DNA of 55,530 nucleotides from Deltaproteobacteria bacterium (lineage in GTDB: Bacteria > Desulfobacterota > Desulfobacteria > Desulfobacterales > SpSt-501). The DNA is taken from NCBI GenBank assembly GCA_016219005.1, contig JACRCN010000099.1, forward strand, positions 1-55,530, written 5' to 3'. Below the pieces are notes generated by a model. It saw nothing but the letters and a program-made list of their open reading frames with translations. It did not search any database and was not told where the DNA came from. The position numbers and the translations under genes are program-made. Position 1 is the stretch's first letter. Every line of letters begins with the position of its first letter. This document shows, piece after piece, positions 43,490-53,183 of this stretch.

Positions 43490-45040
43490 ATGAACACAGC
43501 GAAACGCGAGACACTTCTGGTCGTCGATGACGAGGAAAGCATCCTGAACGTCGTCCGCGAGTATTTCAGCCGCCGGGGCTATCGGGTTCTCACGGCGGCA
43601 AACGGCGCGCAAGCCCTCGCGATCCTCGGGCAGGATAAGGTCGATTGTTGTTTCACCGACATCAACATGCCCGAGATGAACGGGCTCGAGCTCGCCGAAC
43701 GCATCCACCTGACGGACAACACGCTGCCCGTCATCGTCATGACGGGTCACCCTTCGTTGGAAAACTCCATCCGCACCCTGAAAAACGGCGTCGTGGACTT
43801 CCTGATCAAACCCGTCGATCTCAAGCAGATGGAGCTGAGCTTCCAACGGGTGCTGCGCCAGCAGGCCATGTTTGTGGAAAACCTTCTGCTGAAGCAGGAG
43901 GTCCAGGGCAAGGAGCGCCTGGAGACGCTCAACCGCGAGTTGCTGGCCAAGATCGAGGAGCTCGATACCCTGAACCGGATCATGCGAAGCTTTGCGGCCA
44001 CGGGCTCCACCAGCCATGTCTTCCAGCGGGTCGTCGACACCGCCGTGGACGTGGTGAAGGCCGAGCACTCCCGGTTCTTCGTGATCGACCCGTCCGCCGG
44101 CGGGCCCCACCAATTGGCCGCGGCCGGCTGCCAACCGGAGAGCGTTCGGCAATTCGCGTCGGCCGACGCGGACGCCGGGGAGGCCGGTGCCCTGCACGAA
44201 CTCGTAATGAACGTTCACGCGGACGGCCTCCCGCTCCTGGTGGCCGGCACGGAAGGCGCGTGCTGCCTGCCCCCGGGTGTGCGCTCCCTGATGGCCGTCC
44301 CCGTGAAGATCCGCGACAAGGTGTTCGGCGTGCTGACGGCGGCGAAGACGAACGGTGGGCCGGCGTTCACAGAGAAGGACCTCTTCTATCTGTCTTTCAC
44401 CACGCAAAGTGCGGCCAGTGCCATCGAGACCCTGGCCGTCTACGAAAACATCTACGAGAACCTGTTCGCGACTCTCTACGGGTTCGTGAATGCGCTCGAA
44501 GCCCGGGACCTTTACACGCGGCAGCATTCCACGCGGGTCACCGAGATCGCTCTCATCCTCGGCCGCGAGCTGGGGTGCTCGTCGGAGGATCTGAACGTGC
44601 TGCATTTCGCCGGGCCGCTGCATGACATCGGCAAGATCGGCATCCGGGACGACATCCTCCTCAAACCCGGCCGGCTGTCCGCCGAGGAGTTCGAAAAAAT
44701 CAAGGAGCACCCGGTCATCGGTGCGAACATGCTCAGTCAGCTCGGCCTGTGGGACCGCGAGCGGTGGATCATCCGCAGCCACCACGAGCGCTACGACGGT
44801 ACCGGCTACCCCGATGGGCTGCGGCAGGAGGAAATACCGTTTCTGGCCCGCATCCTTTCGGTTGCCGATGCCTACGACGCCATGGCATCTGACCGGGCCT
44901 ACCGCAAGCGGATGGAACAAGACCTGATTCTCGACATCATCGAAGGGGGCGCCGGTACCCAGTTCGACCCGCAGGTCGTGGGGGTCTTCCGGACGCTGCA
45001 CCGGGACCATCGGATCGAGCCCCCGCCGCCGGTCGTCTGA
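43490..45040 (+). CDS. Response regulator with GAF and HD-GYP domains
   Basis: A 516-residue protein expected to hydrolyse cyclic di-GMP. Receiver (about 1-120): acidic pair in LLVVDDEES, phospho-Asp in CCFTDINMPE, Lys in LIKPVD. A helical linker (about 125-170) joins a GAF-like region (about 175-325). The HD-GYP domain (about 335-500) keeps the metal motif FAGPLHDIGKIGI, the second metal site HHERYDGTGYPDGL and ILSVADAYDAM. So phosphorylation would tune c-di-GMP breakdown. The ATG at 43490 has no ribosome site; a TATAAT box ends 11 bases upstream, which could mean a nearly leaderless message. It lies just before the A+T-rich island and the chemosensory operon, but no kinase gene adjoins it. 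Confidence 0.93.
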   Translation: MNTAKRETLLVVDDEESILNVVREYFSRRGYRVLTAANGAQALAILGQDKVDCCFTDINMPEMNGLELAERIHLTDNTLPVIVMTGHPSLENSIRTLKNGVVDFLIKPVDLKQMELSFQRVLRQQAMFVENLLLKQEVQGKERLETLNRELLAKIEELDTLNRIMRSFAATGSTSHVFQRVVDTAVDVVKAEHSRFFVIDPSAGGPHQLAAAGCQPESVRQFASADADAGEAGALHELVMNVHADGLPLLVAGTEGACCLPPGVRSLMAVPVKIRDKVFGVLTAAKTNGGPAFTEKDLFYLSFTTQSAASAIETLAVYENIYENLFATLYGFVNALEARDLYTRQHSTRVTEIALILGRELGCSSEDLNVLHFAGPLHDIGKIGIRDDILLKPGRLSAEEFEKIKEHPVIGANMLSQLGLWDRERWIIRSHHERYDGTGYPDGLRQEEIPFLARILSVADAYDAMASDRAYRKRMEQDLILDIIEGGAGTQFDPQVVGVFRTLHRDHRIEPPPPVV

Positions 45041-45568
45041 GCGGAGCCGGCGAAACGCACCCCTTCCCACCCCGCACAAGCCGGTACCAATTGAAGTTTC
45101 GTCCTGCGCTTCAAGGTTTCGGCACCACAGATTGGAATGCGGAAGCCAAACCTTGCATCTCCTCAGAATTCGTTGTGTTTCTATTGACTATTGCAACGTT
45201 GGCAGGGTCTGCGATATCATCCGACATGCTGCTCAATGCTAAAATTAAGGATAACGCCTATACTGCATTAAATGTTTTTGGGGTCATGGTAGGGATTATC
45301 GGTATATTGCGCGCCGGAGATATTCTTCATGGACAACCGTTGTCGGAGAGGCCGCCACATCGCCGGTCAAGCTGAGCGGCGAAACGGGCCAACCATGGAT
45401 GTGCATCAGGTAATGATTCATATGGGGGTCGCTTGATCCTCAACAAGGGATGAAAGTCGCATGGCTGGCGAAAGAAGTGTTGCTCAACGCCGGTTCAAGG
45501 CTTCAGGCGCAGTTTTTCAACACCCGGGCTATAGCGAGATAGCGGTCATTGGCCCGTAGTACTCAAAG
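45041..45568. other. A+T-rich gap of unclear content
   Basis: A 528-base stretch between the HD-GYP gene and the 4Fe-4S gene. A frame at 45091-45375 (TTG start) encodes two hydrophobic stretches (FVVFLLTIATLAGSAIS and NVFGVMVGIIGILRAG) but has no ribosome site and no family match, so it is not called a gene. The rest shows only short frames and no hairpin terminator. Composition is visibly more A+T-rich than the surroundings, as in the next gene. Confidence 0.5.
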
Positions 45569-46744
45569 ATGGAGTGTAATGTGGAGAAGAATGAAAAGGT
45601 CTATATCGATCTGCAGCGCCATCTAGACCGTCAGGCAATAGGATTTCCAGCTACAAAATCAGGAGCTGAGCTAAGGATTCTGAAACACATTTTCTCACCC
45701 AATGAGGCTGAGATCGCTACATGTTTGACTTACAAGTTTGAACCAATCGAAATGGTATTTGAAAGAGCCGGACATTTGGTTGAATCCCCAGAAAGACTAG
45801 CAGAGATCCTCTGCGGTATCGAAAAAAAAGGCGGGATTGAACTAAAAATAAAGGATGGCAAGAGGCTTTATTGCAATGCCCCCCTGGTGGTTGGGATGTA
45901 CGAATTTCAGCTCGACAAGCTTACCCAAGGATTTCTAAAGGATTTTGATGACTACACATCCGACAAAAAGTTCGGGATAGAATTTATCAGTACGAAACTC
46001 CCGCAGATGCGTACCATTCCAGTCGCCAAGAGCATCCAACCGCAACATCATATAAGTACCTTCGATGAAGTGACAATGCTATTGCATCAGGCGGAAGCTC
46101 CTTTTGCCATCTTCGAATGCATATGCCGGAAGAAAAAGGCTTTGGATGGCGGGGCCTGTCAAGTTACAAATCGAAAGGAAACCTGCTTTGGTAGCGGCAG
46201 CTTGGCACAAGCGGTCCTGCGAAACGGTATCGGCAGGGAAATTACCCTGGATGAGTCCCTGTCGATCCTTGATGAAAATCAAAAGCAAGGGTTGGTTCTG
46301 CAACCATCCAATACGGAAAAGGCCGAGTTCATTTGTTCATGTTGCGGATGCTGCTGCGGAATGCTCAGCATGCATAAGGGCTTGCCTAAGCCCGTTGATT
46401 TTTGGGCTTCCAATTATTATGCGGCAGCAGATATGGATGCATGCAACGGATGTGGCAATTGCGAAAAGCGTTGTCACGTCGGAGCGGCAAGGGTATCCGG
46501 GCAGAAGCAGAAAATCTCGGTGGACTTGAACCGTTGCATCGGATGCGGTTTATGTGTTCCTACCTGCCCCCGGAAAGCCATCTCCCTTCAAAAAAAGCCT
46601 AAAGAAGTAAGACCGCCACGAACAAGAGACGATCTTCATGACATTATCATGTCCAATAAGAAGGGGAGGTTTGGAAAACTAAAAGTAGCCGGGAAATTGA
46701 TGATCGACGCGATTCGAACAGGGCAAACCCATTTGCTCAAATAA
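45569..46744 (+). CDS. 4Fe-4S dicluster protein with N-terminal helical domain
   Basis: A 391-residue cytoplasmic iron-sulfur protein. Residues about 35-110 look like a winged-helix or helical sensing domain (ILKHIFSPNEAEIATCL, VESPERLAEILCGIEKKGGIE). The middle has a CICRKKKAL motif and an unusual CSCCGCCCG knot near residue 255. The C-terminal third holds two ferredoxin-type clusters, CNGCGNCEKRCHVGA and CIGCGLCVPTCPRKA. Proteins of this plan are frequent in sulfate reducers and may move electrons for unknown partners. Base composition and codon choice are more A+T-rich than in neighbouring genes, pointing to horizontal transfer. ATG 45569 is taken as the start; GGAG inside the first codons could also serve a start at GTG 45581. 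Confidence 0.8.
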   Translation: MECNVEKNEKVYIDLQRHLDRQAIGFPATKSGAELRILKHIFSPNEAEIATCLTYKFEPIEMVFERAGHLVESPERLAEILCGIEKKGGIELKIKDGKRLYCNAPLVVGMYEFQLDKLTQGFLKDFDDYTSDKKFGIEFISTKLPQMRTIPVAKSIQPQHHISTFDEVTMLLHQAEAPFAIFECICRKKKALDGGACQVTNRKETCFGSGSLAQAVLRNGIGREITLDESLSILDENQKQGLVLQPSNTEKAEFICSCCGCCCGMLSMHKGLPKPVDFWASNYYAAADMDACNGCGNCEKRCHVGAARVSGQKQKISVDLNRCIGCGLCVPTCPRKAISLQKKPKEVRPPRTRDDLHDIIMSNKKGRFGKLKVAGKLMIDAIRTGQTHLLK

Positions 46745-46928
46745 AGATATTTTCTACGCGGATGGCAGTGTTGCGTGAACGAAAGCATTCCGTGAACCCT
46801 TCCGCGGTAAACCGGCTGCCCAGGTCCGCGTTGAAGATCTCCGGACAACCGTACCGGGTGATCCCTTCCTGCATGGCCTGCGCACAGAACGCGCCATCCT
46901 TCGTGTTGGACAGCCCCCTGCAACTCAA
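46737..46928 (-). pseudogene. IS3-family transposase (OrfB) remnant
   Basis: On the minus strand a 63-codon frame encodes part of an integrase-core transposase: LSNTKDGAFC, then MQEGITRYGCPEIFNADLG, SRFTAEGFTE and VENIFI. In intact IS3-type OrfB proteins the same elements read like YGxPEIFNxDxGSQFT and WLDNIFIERLW, separated by a longer segment. Here a piece between FTE and NIFI is missing and stops end the frame on both sides, so only a relic remains. It directly abuts the 3' end of the 4Fe-4S gene, supporting past insertion at this island. Confidence 0.8.
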
Positions 46929-47000
46929 ATCTATCCTTAAGCAGTTCCAGAACGAAACGTAGCACGGTTGACCCGCCTTAGTAATAGACTGAAATTAAAG

Positions 47001-47029
47001 TTAAAACAGAGAGAACGCCAAAATACTAT
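47001..47029 (+). promoter_or_regulatory. Candidate promoter of the chemosensory operon
   Basis: TTAAAA (47001-47006), a 17-base spacer and TACTAT (47024-47029), each four of six to consensus, in an A+T-rich stretch between the transposase relic and the first chemosensory gene. The 47030-47117 leader shows nothing else recognisable. Confidence 0.35.
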
Positions 47030-47117
47030 TAAAGTAAGTCTAAAACGGGCGGATATTAGCTCTGTGCTCAGGCTTTTCAGCTTTCAACTGCTGGTCTACT
47101 GCGCGGAGCAAACTGGG

Positions 47118-47822
47118 ATGCATAGGATTCTGATGGTTGAAGACAGCCTGATGTTTCAACGGTTTCTTCAAACCCGCCTGCAGCAGTACGGGGATAAGTT
47201 TGTAGCCATTCTTGCCAGCAACGGCGAAGAAGCCATCCGCATACTGCAGAAAAAGAAAATTTCGCTAGTCGTAACCGATATCCAGATGCCGAAGCTGGAT
47301 GGCCTGGCCCTATTGGCTTACATCCATGAAAACTACCCCGAGCTTCCCTGCATCGCCATGTCCGGCAGTGCGACTCCGGAAATGGAAGCCGCGTTGTCAA
47401 AATACTCCATTCGATTTTTCCGCAAACCTTTTCCCATTGAGGAGCTCGCACAGGCCGTCATCCATCTGCTCGATCCTAACGCTCCGGGAGGAAAGGTTCT
47501 CGGAATTTCTGCGGCGAGCTTCATGCAACTCATCGGGGTAGAAGAAAAGACGTGTCTCATGCTCGTTGCATCGCCCGACGGGCGCGAAGGAATTCTCTAT
47601 TTCCGGGACGGTGAGGTCTATGACGCGCGTCTTGGCGAACTGAGCGGGGAAGCTGCAGTTTATGCGGTGATGGCCATGGATCGCGCGACGATTCAGCTCA
47701 AGAACCTGCCTTCCGGTGGAATCACGCGACGGATTCACGGCAAATTGATCGGCCTCATTATGGAAGGCATGCGGCGCAAGGATGAAGCAAAAGCGGCATT
47801 CAACCCGGCCGTCAAGTTGTAA
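47118..47822 (+). CDS. Response regulator with PATAN (DUF4388) domain
   Basis: A 234-residue protein heading the chemosensory operon. Receiver (about 1-120): ILMVEDSLMF, phospho-Asp in LVVTDIQMPK, Ser switch in IAMSGSAT and Lys in FFRKPFP. The C-terminal half is a PATAN-type domain (about 125-225: LGISAASFMQLIGVEEKTCLMLV, GILYFRDGEVYDARLGELSGEAAVY). In characterised cases PATAN proteins work as adaptors in motility or GTPase/pilus control. ATG 47118 is preferred over longer in-frame starts because the receiver begins there. The next gene starts 4 bases after its stop. Confidence 0.88.
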   Translation: MHRILMVEDSLMFQRFLQTRLQQYGDKFVAILASNGEEAIRILQKKKISLVVTDIQMPKLDGLALLAYIHENYPELPCIAMSGSATPEMEAALSKYSIRFFRKPFPIEELAQAVIHLLDPNAPGGKVLGISAASFMQLIGVEEKTCLMLVASPDGREGILYFRDGEVYDARLGELSGEAAVYAVMAMDRATIQLKNLPSGGITRRIHGKLIGLIMEGMRRKDEAKAAFNPAVKL

Positions 47823-47825
47823 TCG

Positions 47826-49280
47826 ATGGATAAGGTGCTTGTCATCGACAGCGACGAAGCCTTTTTGGATTGCCTTGGCGAGGGGCTGCGAAAATATCAA
47901 GGGCAATTCAATGTCAAAACTGTCAAGAACCGGGGGGCTGCCCTCGAAATACTGAGGTGTGAACAGGTATCCGTCCTGGTGGCCGAGCCTGCGGCGTTGC
48001 ATTTCCCCGGAAGCGACCTCATGTCAAGCTTGGAAGAAAACCGCCTGAAGGTCCCCGGCATCATCGTAACCGGCGAAATCGATTCGCCGGCAGAGTCGGG
48101 AAAGCCCCTGCAGATGATCCTCCGTTCGATCCGCAAGCCCTTCGATTTTAACGATCTGGCCTGGACCATCATCGAGGTGCTCAATCAGCTGGATGAGGGC
48201 GTGCATTTCAATGCCTCCGGGGTATGCGCTCTATCCGCAGAAAAGACGGACGAAGACGATCTTCTGGCGGCAGCCATACGGCTGGCTGAGGGTCGTCATT
48301 TCCGCGAGGCAAAAGAGGCGCTGATTCGACATTTAAAAGTCAGACCCGATTCTTTCGATGGCTGGCTGTGGTATTCCCGCGTCATTGGCAGTCTTGCAGC
48401 GATTGACTTGTCCCTCTGCAATGCAGCCCGCATCCGCCCCAAGGATCGAGAACTTGCGGAAGAGTTTGCAAAACTGAAGGCCGCCAAATCCTGCCTTGGC
48501 ACCGATCAGGTCTGGCGCTGCCCGTTTTGCTGGTCACCGCTGCTGGCGACGGCCGCGGTGTGCCATTACTGCAACGCCAATCCGGCCATCGGGAACGCTA
48601 ATTCCCCTGACGCGCCATCGGTGAGGCGCGACATTTTAGATCACGCGGTCGAGCGGTACCGGGTGGTTCTGCAAAGAGAAAGCAGTCCTCAGGTGCATTA
48701 CTACCTCGGCATCGCCTACTTTCATCTGGAATGCTGGAATGAAGCCCTTGGGCAGTTGTCAAAAGCGGACCAATTGGAGCCGGACAGCAGCTTTTTCAAA
48801 GATCAATTGCGCTTGCTGCGTACCCATGTTGCCGACAGGCTTACGATATGCTCCGAGAGGGGTCGATCCGACGTCAACTCCCATGATCCGGTCGCCGTCA
48901 GCCGCCCGGCGCCCCAGAAGAAGAAAATTCTTGTCGTGGATGATAGCTTGATCAGCCGCAAGGTGGTTGCCATGACGCTTTCCGGAAAAGGCTACGAGAT
49001 CATCGAGGCCAGGAACGGGGACGAAGCGATCAGCAGGCTGCAGGAGGATGCCCCCGATTTGGCCCTGCTGGATGTGGTCCTGCCGGGAATCGACGGCTAT
49101 CAGATACTTGCGATGATAAAAAGGAGCGACGCACTCAAACATATCCCGGTGATCATGTTGACGGGAAAGGATTCCTTCCGGGATGTCCTTAAAGGCAAGC
49201 TCTCCGGCTGCAACGCTTACTTGACCAAGCCGTTCGACCCCGGGAAATTGTTGGAGAGGGTCGATAAATATCTGCAGTAG
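47826..49280 (+). CDS. Two-receiver protein with TPRs and zinc ribbon
   Basis: A 484-residue signalling protein with an unusual order. Residues about 1-125 are a receiver-like domain in which the phospho-Asp position reads VLVAEPAAL, so it is probably a pseudo-receiver. TPR-like helices follow (about 143-215: AIRLAEGRHFREAKEALIRHL, then WLWYSRVIGSLAAIDLSL). A zinc ribbon lies near 233-255 (WRCPFCWSP and VCHYC). More TPRs (about 275-325: VHYYLGIAYFHLECWNEAL) lead to an intact receiver (about 365-484; ILVVDDS, LALLDVVLP, LTKPFDP). It could link two inputs on a scaffold. No output enzyme is present. It starts 4 bases after the PATAN gene. Confidence 0.85.
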   Translation: MDKVLVIDSDEAFLDCLGEGLRKYQGQFNVKTVKNRGAALEILRCEQVSVLVAEPAALHFPGSDLMSSLEENRLKVPGIIVTGEIDSPAESGKPLQMILRSIRKPFDFNDLAWTIIEVLNQLDEGVHFNASGVCALSAEKTDEDDLLAAAIRLAEGRHFREAKEALIRHLKVRPDSFDGWLWYSRVIGSLAAIDLSLCNAARIRPKDRELAEEFAKLKAAKSCLGTDQVWRCPFCWSPLLATAAVCHYCNANPAIGNANSPDAPSVRRDILDHAVERYRVVLQRESSPQVHYYLGIAYFHLECWNEALGQLSKADQLEPDSSFFKDQLRLLRTHVADRLTICSERGRSDVNSHDPVAVSRPAPQKKKILVVDDSLISRKVVAMTLSGKGYEIIEARNGDEAISRLQEDAPDLALLDVVLPGIDGYQILAMIKRSDALKHIPVIMLTGKDSFRDVLKGKLSGCNAYLTKPFDPGKLLERVDKYLQ

Positions 49281-49348
49281 CCGGTCGCGGACGTCCTGCA
49301 CCGCTTCAAGAGCTTCAGACCGGTCGGGCTCGGACCGGTGGAGAAACG

Positions 49349-50416
49349 ATGAAACGAGATCCGTACAAGCTGATGATTGTGGATGACTCGCGGCTGATGC
49401 GACAAGCCATCGCGGGTATACTGGCGGCCGACGACCGGGTGCAGGTGGTGAGTGAAGCCCGCCACGGCCGAGAGGCTCTGGAAATGATCCCGCAGATCAA
49501 CCCGGACGTCGTCACCCTGGACGTCAATATGCCCGTGATGGACGGCCTCACCACCCTGAAGCACCTGATGATTGCTGCCCCAAGGCCCACCGTGATGTTC
49601 AGCGCGCTCACCGCCGAAGGGGCCACCGTGACCTTTGATGCGCTGAAGTATGGAGCGGTAGACTTCATCGCCAAACCATCCCAACTGGACGGGCAGGGCC
49701 TGGAGGGAAAGGAAGAGGAGATAGCCAATAAAGTGGTCTTCGCCGCTCAAGTGGAGACGGGATGCCTGACATACGCCCGCATCCGGCCCAAATCCCTTCA
49801 GGATCATCCGGCTGCCCGGGTTTGCTGCCGCGCGGCTGTGGCCATGGGTGCCGCGGAAGGCGGCTACGGGGCCCTGTTGAAAATCATTCCCAGACTCCAA
49901 CCGGATCTGCCGGCGGCGGTATTCGTCATCCTGCATGCAGATGCGCCCTACATCGATCCTTTTGTCGCGTACTTGCAGCAGTGCAGTGCGATTCGCGTCC
50001 GGCGAGCCGTCGATGGCCTGCCGATCGAAGGAGGGATTTGCTACATCGTCCATGGGGGTGAATATGTGACGATTCAGCCGAAAGCCGGCAGCCATGTCAT
50101 CCGGGTCAACCCGTCGCCCTTTGCTCACAGGGGCTCCATCAACATGCTGATGTTTTCCGCCGCCGAAAGCTTCGGGCATCAGGCTCTGGGCGTTGTTTTG
50201 ACAGGGTCGGGCCGGGACGGGGCCGAGGGGGCCGGAGAAATCCTGCGGAGCGGGGGCCGGCTTCTAGTTCAAGATCCGGCCACTTGTCTACATAAACAGG
50301 CGGCACGCCAGGTGTTGGAAGAACACCCGACCGGAGAAATTGCCTCCGATGCAGCCATGGCATCCGCCATCCATAAGATTTTCCAACGCAACAGCGAGAG
50401 TCCGACCAACGCGTGA
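49349..50416 (+). CDS. cheB: CheB-like protein lacking the catalytic serine
   Basis: A 355-residue response regulator of CheB layout: receiver (about 1-120; LMIVDDSRLM, phospho-Asp58 in TLDVNMPVMDG, AKPSQ lysine) and a methylesterase-like domain (about 158-350). In CheB the nucleophile lies in GASTGG; here the segment is GAAEGG (167-172), with Ala169 in the Ser position. The histidine (ILHADAP, His196) and the aspartate loop (LTGSGRDGAEG) are kept. Demethylation/deamidation of receptors is therefore unlikely by the standard mechanism; a phosphate sink or binding role is more probable. GGTGGAG precedes ATG 49349. It sits between the two-receiver protein and the receptor gene. Confidence 0.88.
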   Translation: MKRDPYKLMIVDDSRLMRQAIAGILAADDRVQVVSEARHGREALEMIPQINPDVVTLDVNMPVMDGLTTLKHLMIAAPRPTVMFSALTAEGATVTFDALKYGAVDFIAKPSQLDGQGLEGKEEEIANKVVFAAQVETGCLTYARIRPKSLQDHPAARVCCRAAVAMGAAEGGYGALLKIIPRLQPDLPAAVFVILHADAPYIDPFVAYLQQCSAIRVRRAVDGLPIEGGICYIVHGGEYVTIQPKAGSHVIRVNPSPFAHRGSINMLMFSAAESFGHQALGVVLTGSGRDGAEGAGEILRSGGRLLVQDPATCLHKQAARQVLEEHPTGEIASDAAMASAIHKIFQRNSESPTNA

Positions 50417-50451
50417 ACGCATCTCAATGACATGTCAGGAGGAAGACAACC

Positions 50452-53142
50452 ATGTTTAAGAAAATGAAACTCGGACCCAGATTGATGATCATCGGTATCA
50501 CCTTGACCATGATCCCACTGCTCGCTCTCGGTATTACGGCTTACCTGCAAAACCGCACCGCTTTGAAGATATCCCGGGATGAGACCACCCGGTTGTCGTA
50601 TGCGGACCTGGACCACATCATCGAGGGCGTCAGCCAGATGTGTGTGGCACAGAACGAGGCTATTGAGAGACAGCTGCAGCAATCCCTCAACCTCGCCTTG
50701 GACTTTGCCAGGCGCGAGGGTGGATTCACCACCAGCGACGAGGTGGTCAATTGGACGGCCGCCAACCAGCTCACCCAGCGGTCGGTCGCGGTGACGTTGC
50801 CCAAGATGTTGATCGGCAAGACCTGGCTCGGGCAAACCAAGGAAGCGCAGAAACCGGTGGTGTTGGTGGATGAGATTCGAAAATTGACCGATGTCACCTG
50901 CACGGTTTTTCAGCGCATGAACCCTGAGGGGGATATGCTCCGTGTAGCAACCAACGTGCTGAACAAGGACGGGACCCGCGCGGTCGGCACCTACATTGCG
51001 GCCCTTAACCCGGACGGAAAACCCAACCCGGTCATTTCCGCTGTGTTGAAGAATCAGACCTACCGGGGTGCGGCCTTCGTCGTTACCGGGACCCATGTCA
51101 CGGCCTATCAACCGATCCTCAGCAAGGATAACAGCGTCGGCGGCATGCTGTATGTCGGTATTCCCCTGGGCGGGGTTCATACAAAATCCCTCCGTCAAGG
51201 GCTCATCGACATCAAGATAGCCAAGACGGGATACGTGTGGGTCGTGGACGGCCAAGGCCGGTATGTCGTCTCGGCCGCAGGCGCACGTGACGGCGAGTCG
51301 GTTTTGGAAGCCAAAGACCAAGACGGCAGGCACTTCGGCGCGGAAATCGTCCAGAAGGGGTTGAAACTCAAACCGAACGAATTTGCCGAGCAGTATTACC
51401 CCTGGCAGAATCCCGGCGAACCGAGACCGCGGATGAAGGTAGCGCGGTTCCAGTATTACGCTCCCTGGGACTGGATCATCGGTGCCGGCTCCTATGAAGA
51501 GGAAATCCTGGAGGGTACCCAGAAAATCGTGGAACTGAGTGATCGCACCAACTGGTTCATGATGGCGTTGACGATGTCGGCCATCGGGATCGCCGCGCTG
51601 ATCTGGTACTTTACCTCCCGCGCCCTGTCCCAGCCGATCGTCAAAATTGCGGATACCATTCGCCGGGTCGCCACCGAGCGGGATTTCACGCTCAAGGTTC
51701 CGGCAGGGGGCGCATATGAAGTTACCACCATGGCGGGTGAATTCAACAAGCTGCTGCGTGAATTGCGCGACTCCTTCAGACTGGTCTTTGATTCTGCCGG
51801 CCAGGTGGATGACAAGTCGCAAGACATGTCCAAACGCGCGCAAGCCAACAAGGAAAGAGCCGAGGCTGAATTAAAGAACGTGGAGGAGGTCACCCGGGTC
51901 CTGAAAGAGATGGGAGCCACGGCCGGGGAGGTCGCCCAAGCCTCGCTGAGTCAGAAGGAGGCCGCTGAATCGTCCGCCAAGACCATTGCGGAGCTCTTGA
52001 ATGCGATGGAGTCCGTGGCCCAATCCACCCAGAAGCAGACCGACGCGGTGCAGGAAGCCAACGAGCGTGTGGCGCTCATGGGCGAGACCGGCGGAAAAGT
52101 CGTGGCGACAGCCGCCCAGCAGGGCGAGGCCGTCGTAAAAGTCACCGATGCGATCACACGCATGCAGCAGTCGGTGCAGGACATGAACCAGGCGACCGCC
52201 CGCGCTTCGGAACATGGCTTGGCGGCGCTGCGAGCCGTGGACGATGGGGCTCACTCCGTTAAGGATACGGTCGAAGGCATGCGGGCCATTGCCCAGTCCT
52301 CCGAGCAGATTTCCGAGATCATCGGCGTGATTACCGAAATAGCCGAACAAACCAACCTGCTGGCGCTCAACGCCGCTATCGAGGCGGCGCGGGCCGGCGA
52401 ACACGGCAAGGGTTTTGCGGTGGTAGCCGACGAAGTGGGCAAGCTGGCTCAGCGCTCATCCGAGGCAGCCAAGGAAATCACCAAACTGATCAAAGACTCC
52501 ACCCAGCGCGTCAAAGACGGAACCTCTCTGACGGACGAGCTCCAATCGGCCCTTCGGAAAATTGCCGAAGGCGGCAAGGTCAACATGCAGGCAATTGAAG
52601 AAATTACCAATACCTCGGGGATGCTGGCATCCCGAACGCATGAGGTGAGCGATCTGATGAGCGCGCTGAATGCCTTTGCCAAGGACATCGGCACGATGGC
52701 CGGCGAGCAGTTCCCCCGACGCGAAGCGGCCCAGAAGGCGCTCGCCTCGCTGATCGAACAGGCCAAAATCATAACGGAACTCGTGGGCAACGCCAACCAG
52801 GGAGCCCACAGCATCAACCAGGAGATGCAGTCCGTCGTCGAACGCACGGCAAAGATGCAGACCCTGACCGGTCTGCAGGCCCAACGTTCCAAAAACGTGC
52901 AGGCGATCGCCGAAACCCAGGCTCAGGGTGCCCGGCAAACGGCCGAGCGAGCCGGAACGGTGCTGGCCATCACCGGCGATCTCGCCAAGGTCTCCAAAGG
53001 CCTCATCACGCAGGTGGAACAGTTCAGGATTGACGTTCAGGGAAACGGGCCAGACGATCGCCTGCCGGCCTATGCCGATACGGTAGAACTCATCTACCCG
53101 GACAAAGCGCAAAAGGAGACCGGTCGACGGGTCGCCGGATAG
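50452..53142 (+). CDS. Methyl-accepting chemotaxis protein with Cache sensor
   Basis: An 896-residue membrane receptor. Membrane helix 1 is at about residues 12-32. A large periplasmic Cache region (about 35-365) contains [17 protein letters not shown], then [16 protein letters not shown] and [14 protein letters not shown], suggesting a fused or double Cache sensor for small acids or similar ligands. Helix 2 (about 370-392) leads to HAMP (about 393-445) and a long signalling coiled coil whose tip is [34 protein letters not shown]. No CheR/CheB-tethering pentapeptide is seen at the end. AGGAGG stands before ATG 50452. The ligand is unknown; no other receptor gene is seen in the window. Confidence 0.94.
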   Translation: MFKKMKLGPRLMIIGITLTMIPLLALGITAYLQNRTALKISRDETTRLSYADLDHIIEGVSQMCVAQNEAIERQLQQSLNLALDFARREGGFTTSDEVVNWTAANQLTQRSVAVTLPKMLIGKTWLGQTKEAQKPVVLVDEIRKLTDVTCTVFQRMNPEGDMLRVATNVLNKDGTRAVGTYIAALNPDGKPNPVISAVLKNQTYRGAAFVVTGTHVTAYQPILSKDNSVGGMLYVGIPLGGVHTKSLRQGLIDIKIAKTGYVWVVDGQGRYVVSAAGARDGESVLEAKDQDGRHFGAEIVQKGLKLKPNEFAEQYYPWQNPGEPRPRMKVARFQYYAPWDWIIGAGSYEEEILEGTQKIVELSDRTNWFMMALTMSAIGIAALIWYFTSRALSQPIVKIADTIRRVATERDFTLKVPAGGAYEVTTMAGEFNKLLRELRDSFRLVFDSAGQVDDKSQDMSKRAQANKERAEAELKNVEEVTRVLKEMGATAGEVAQASLSQKEAAESSAKTIAELLNAMESVAQSTQKQTDAVQEANERVALMGETGGKVVATAAQQGEAVVKVTDAITRMQQSVQDMNQATARASEHGLAALRAVDDGAHSVKDTVEGMRAIAQSSEQISEIIGVITEIAEQTNLLALNAAIEAARAGEHGKGFAVVADEVGKLAQRSSEAAKEITKLIKDSTQRVKDGTSLTDELQSALRKIAEGGKVNMQAIEEITNTSGMLASRTHEVSDLMSALNAFAKDIGTMAGEQFPRREAAQKALASLIEQAKIITELVGNANQGAHSINQEMQSVVERTAKMQTLTGLQAQRSKNVQAIAETQAQGARQTAERAGTVLAITGDLAKVSKGLITQVEQFRIDVQGNGPDDRLPAYADTVELIYPDKAQKETGRRVAG

Positions 53143-53183
53143 GAACCGGCGGGAGCAATGAGAAAAACAAGGAGGCTTGGATC

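Noticed and set aside
45091-45375. Small possible membrane protein
   Set aside because: Two hydrophobic stretches are present, but only a TTG start, no ribosome site and no family resemblance; left as intergenic.
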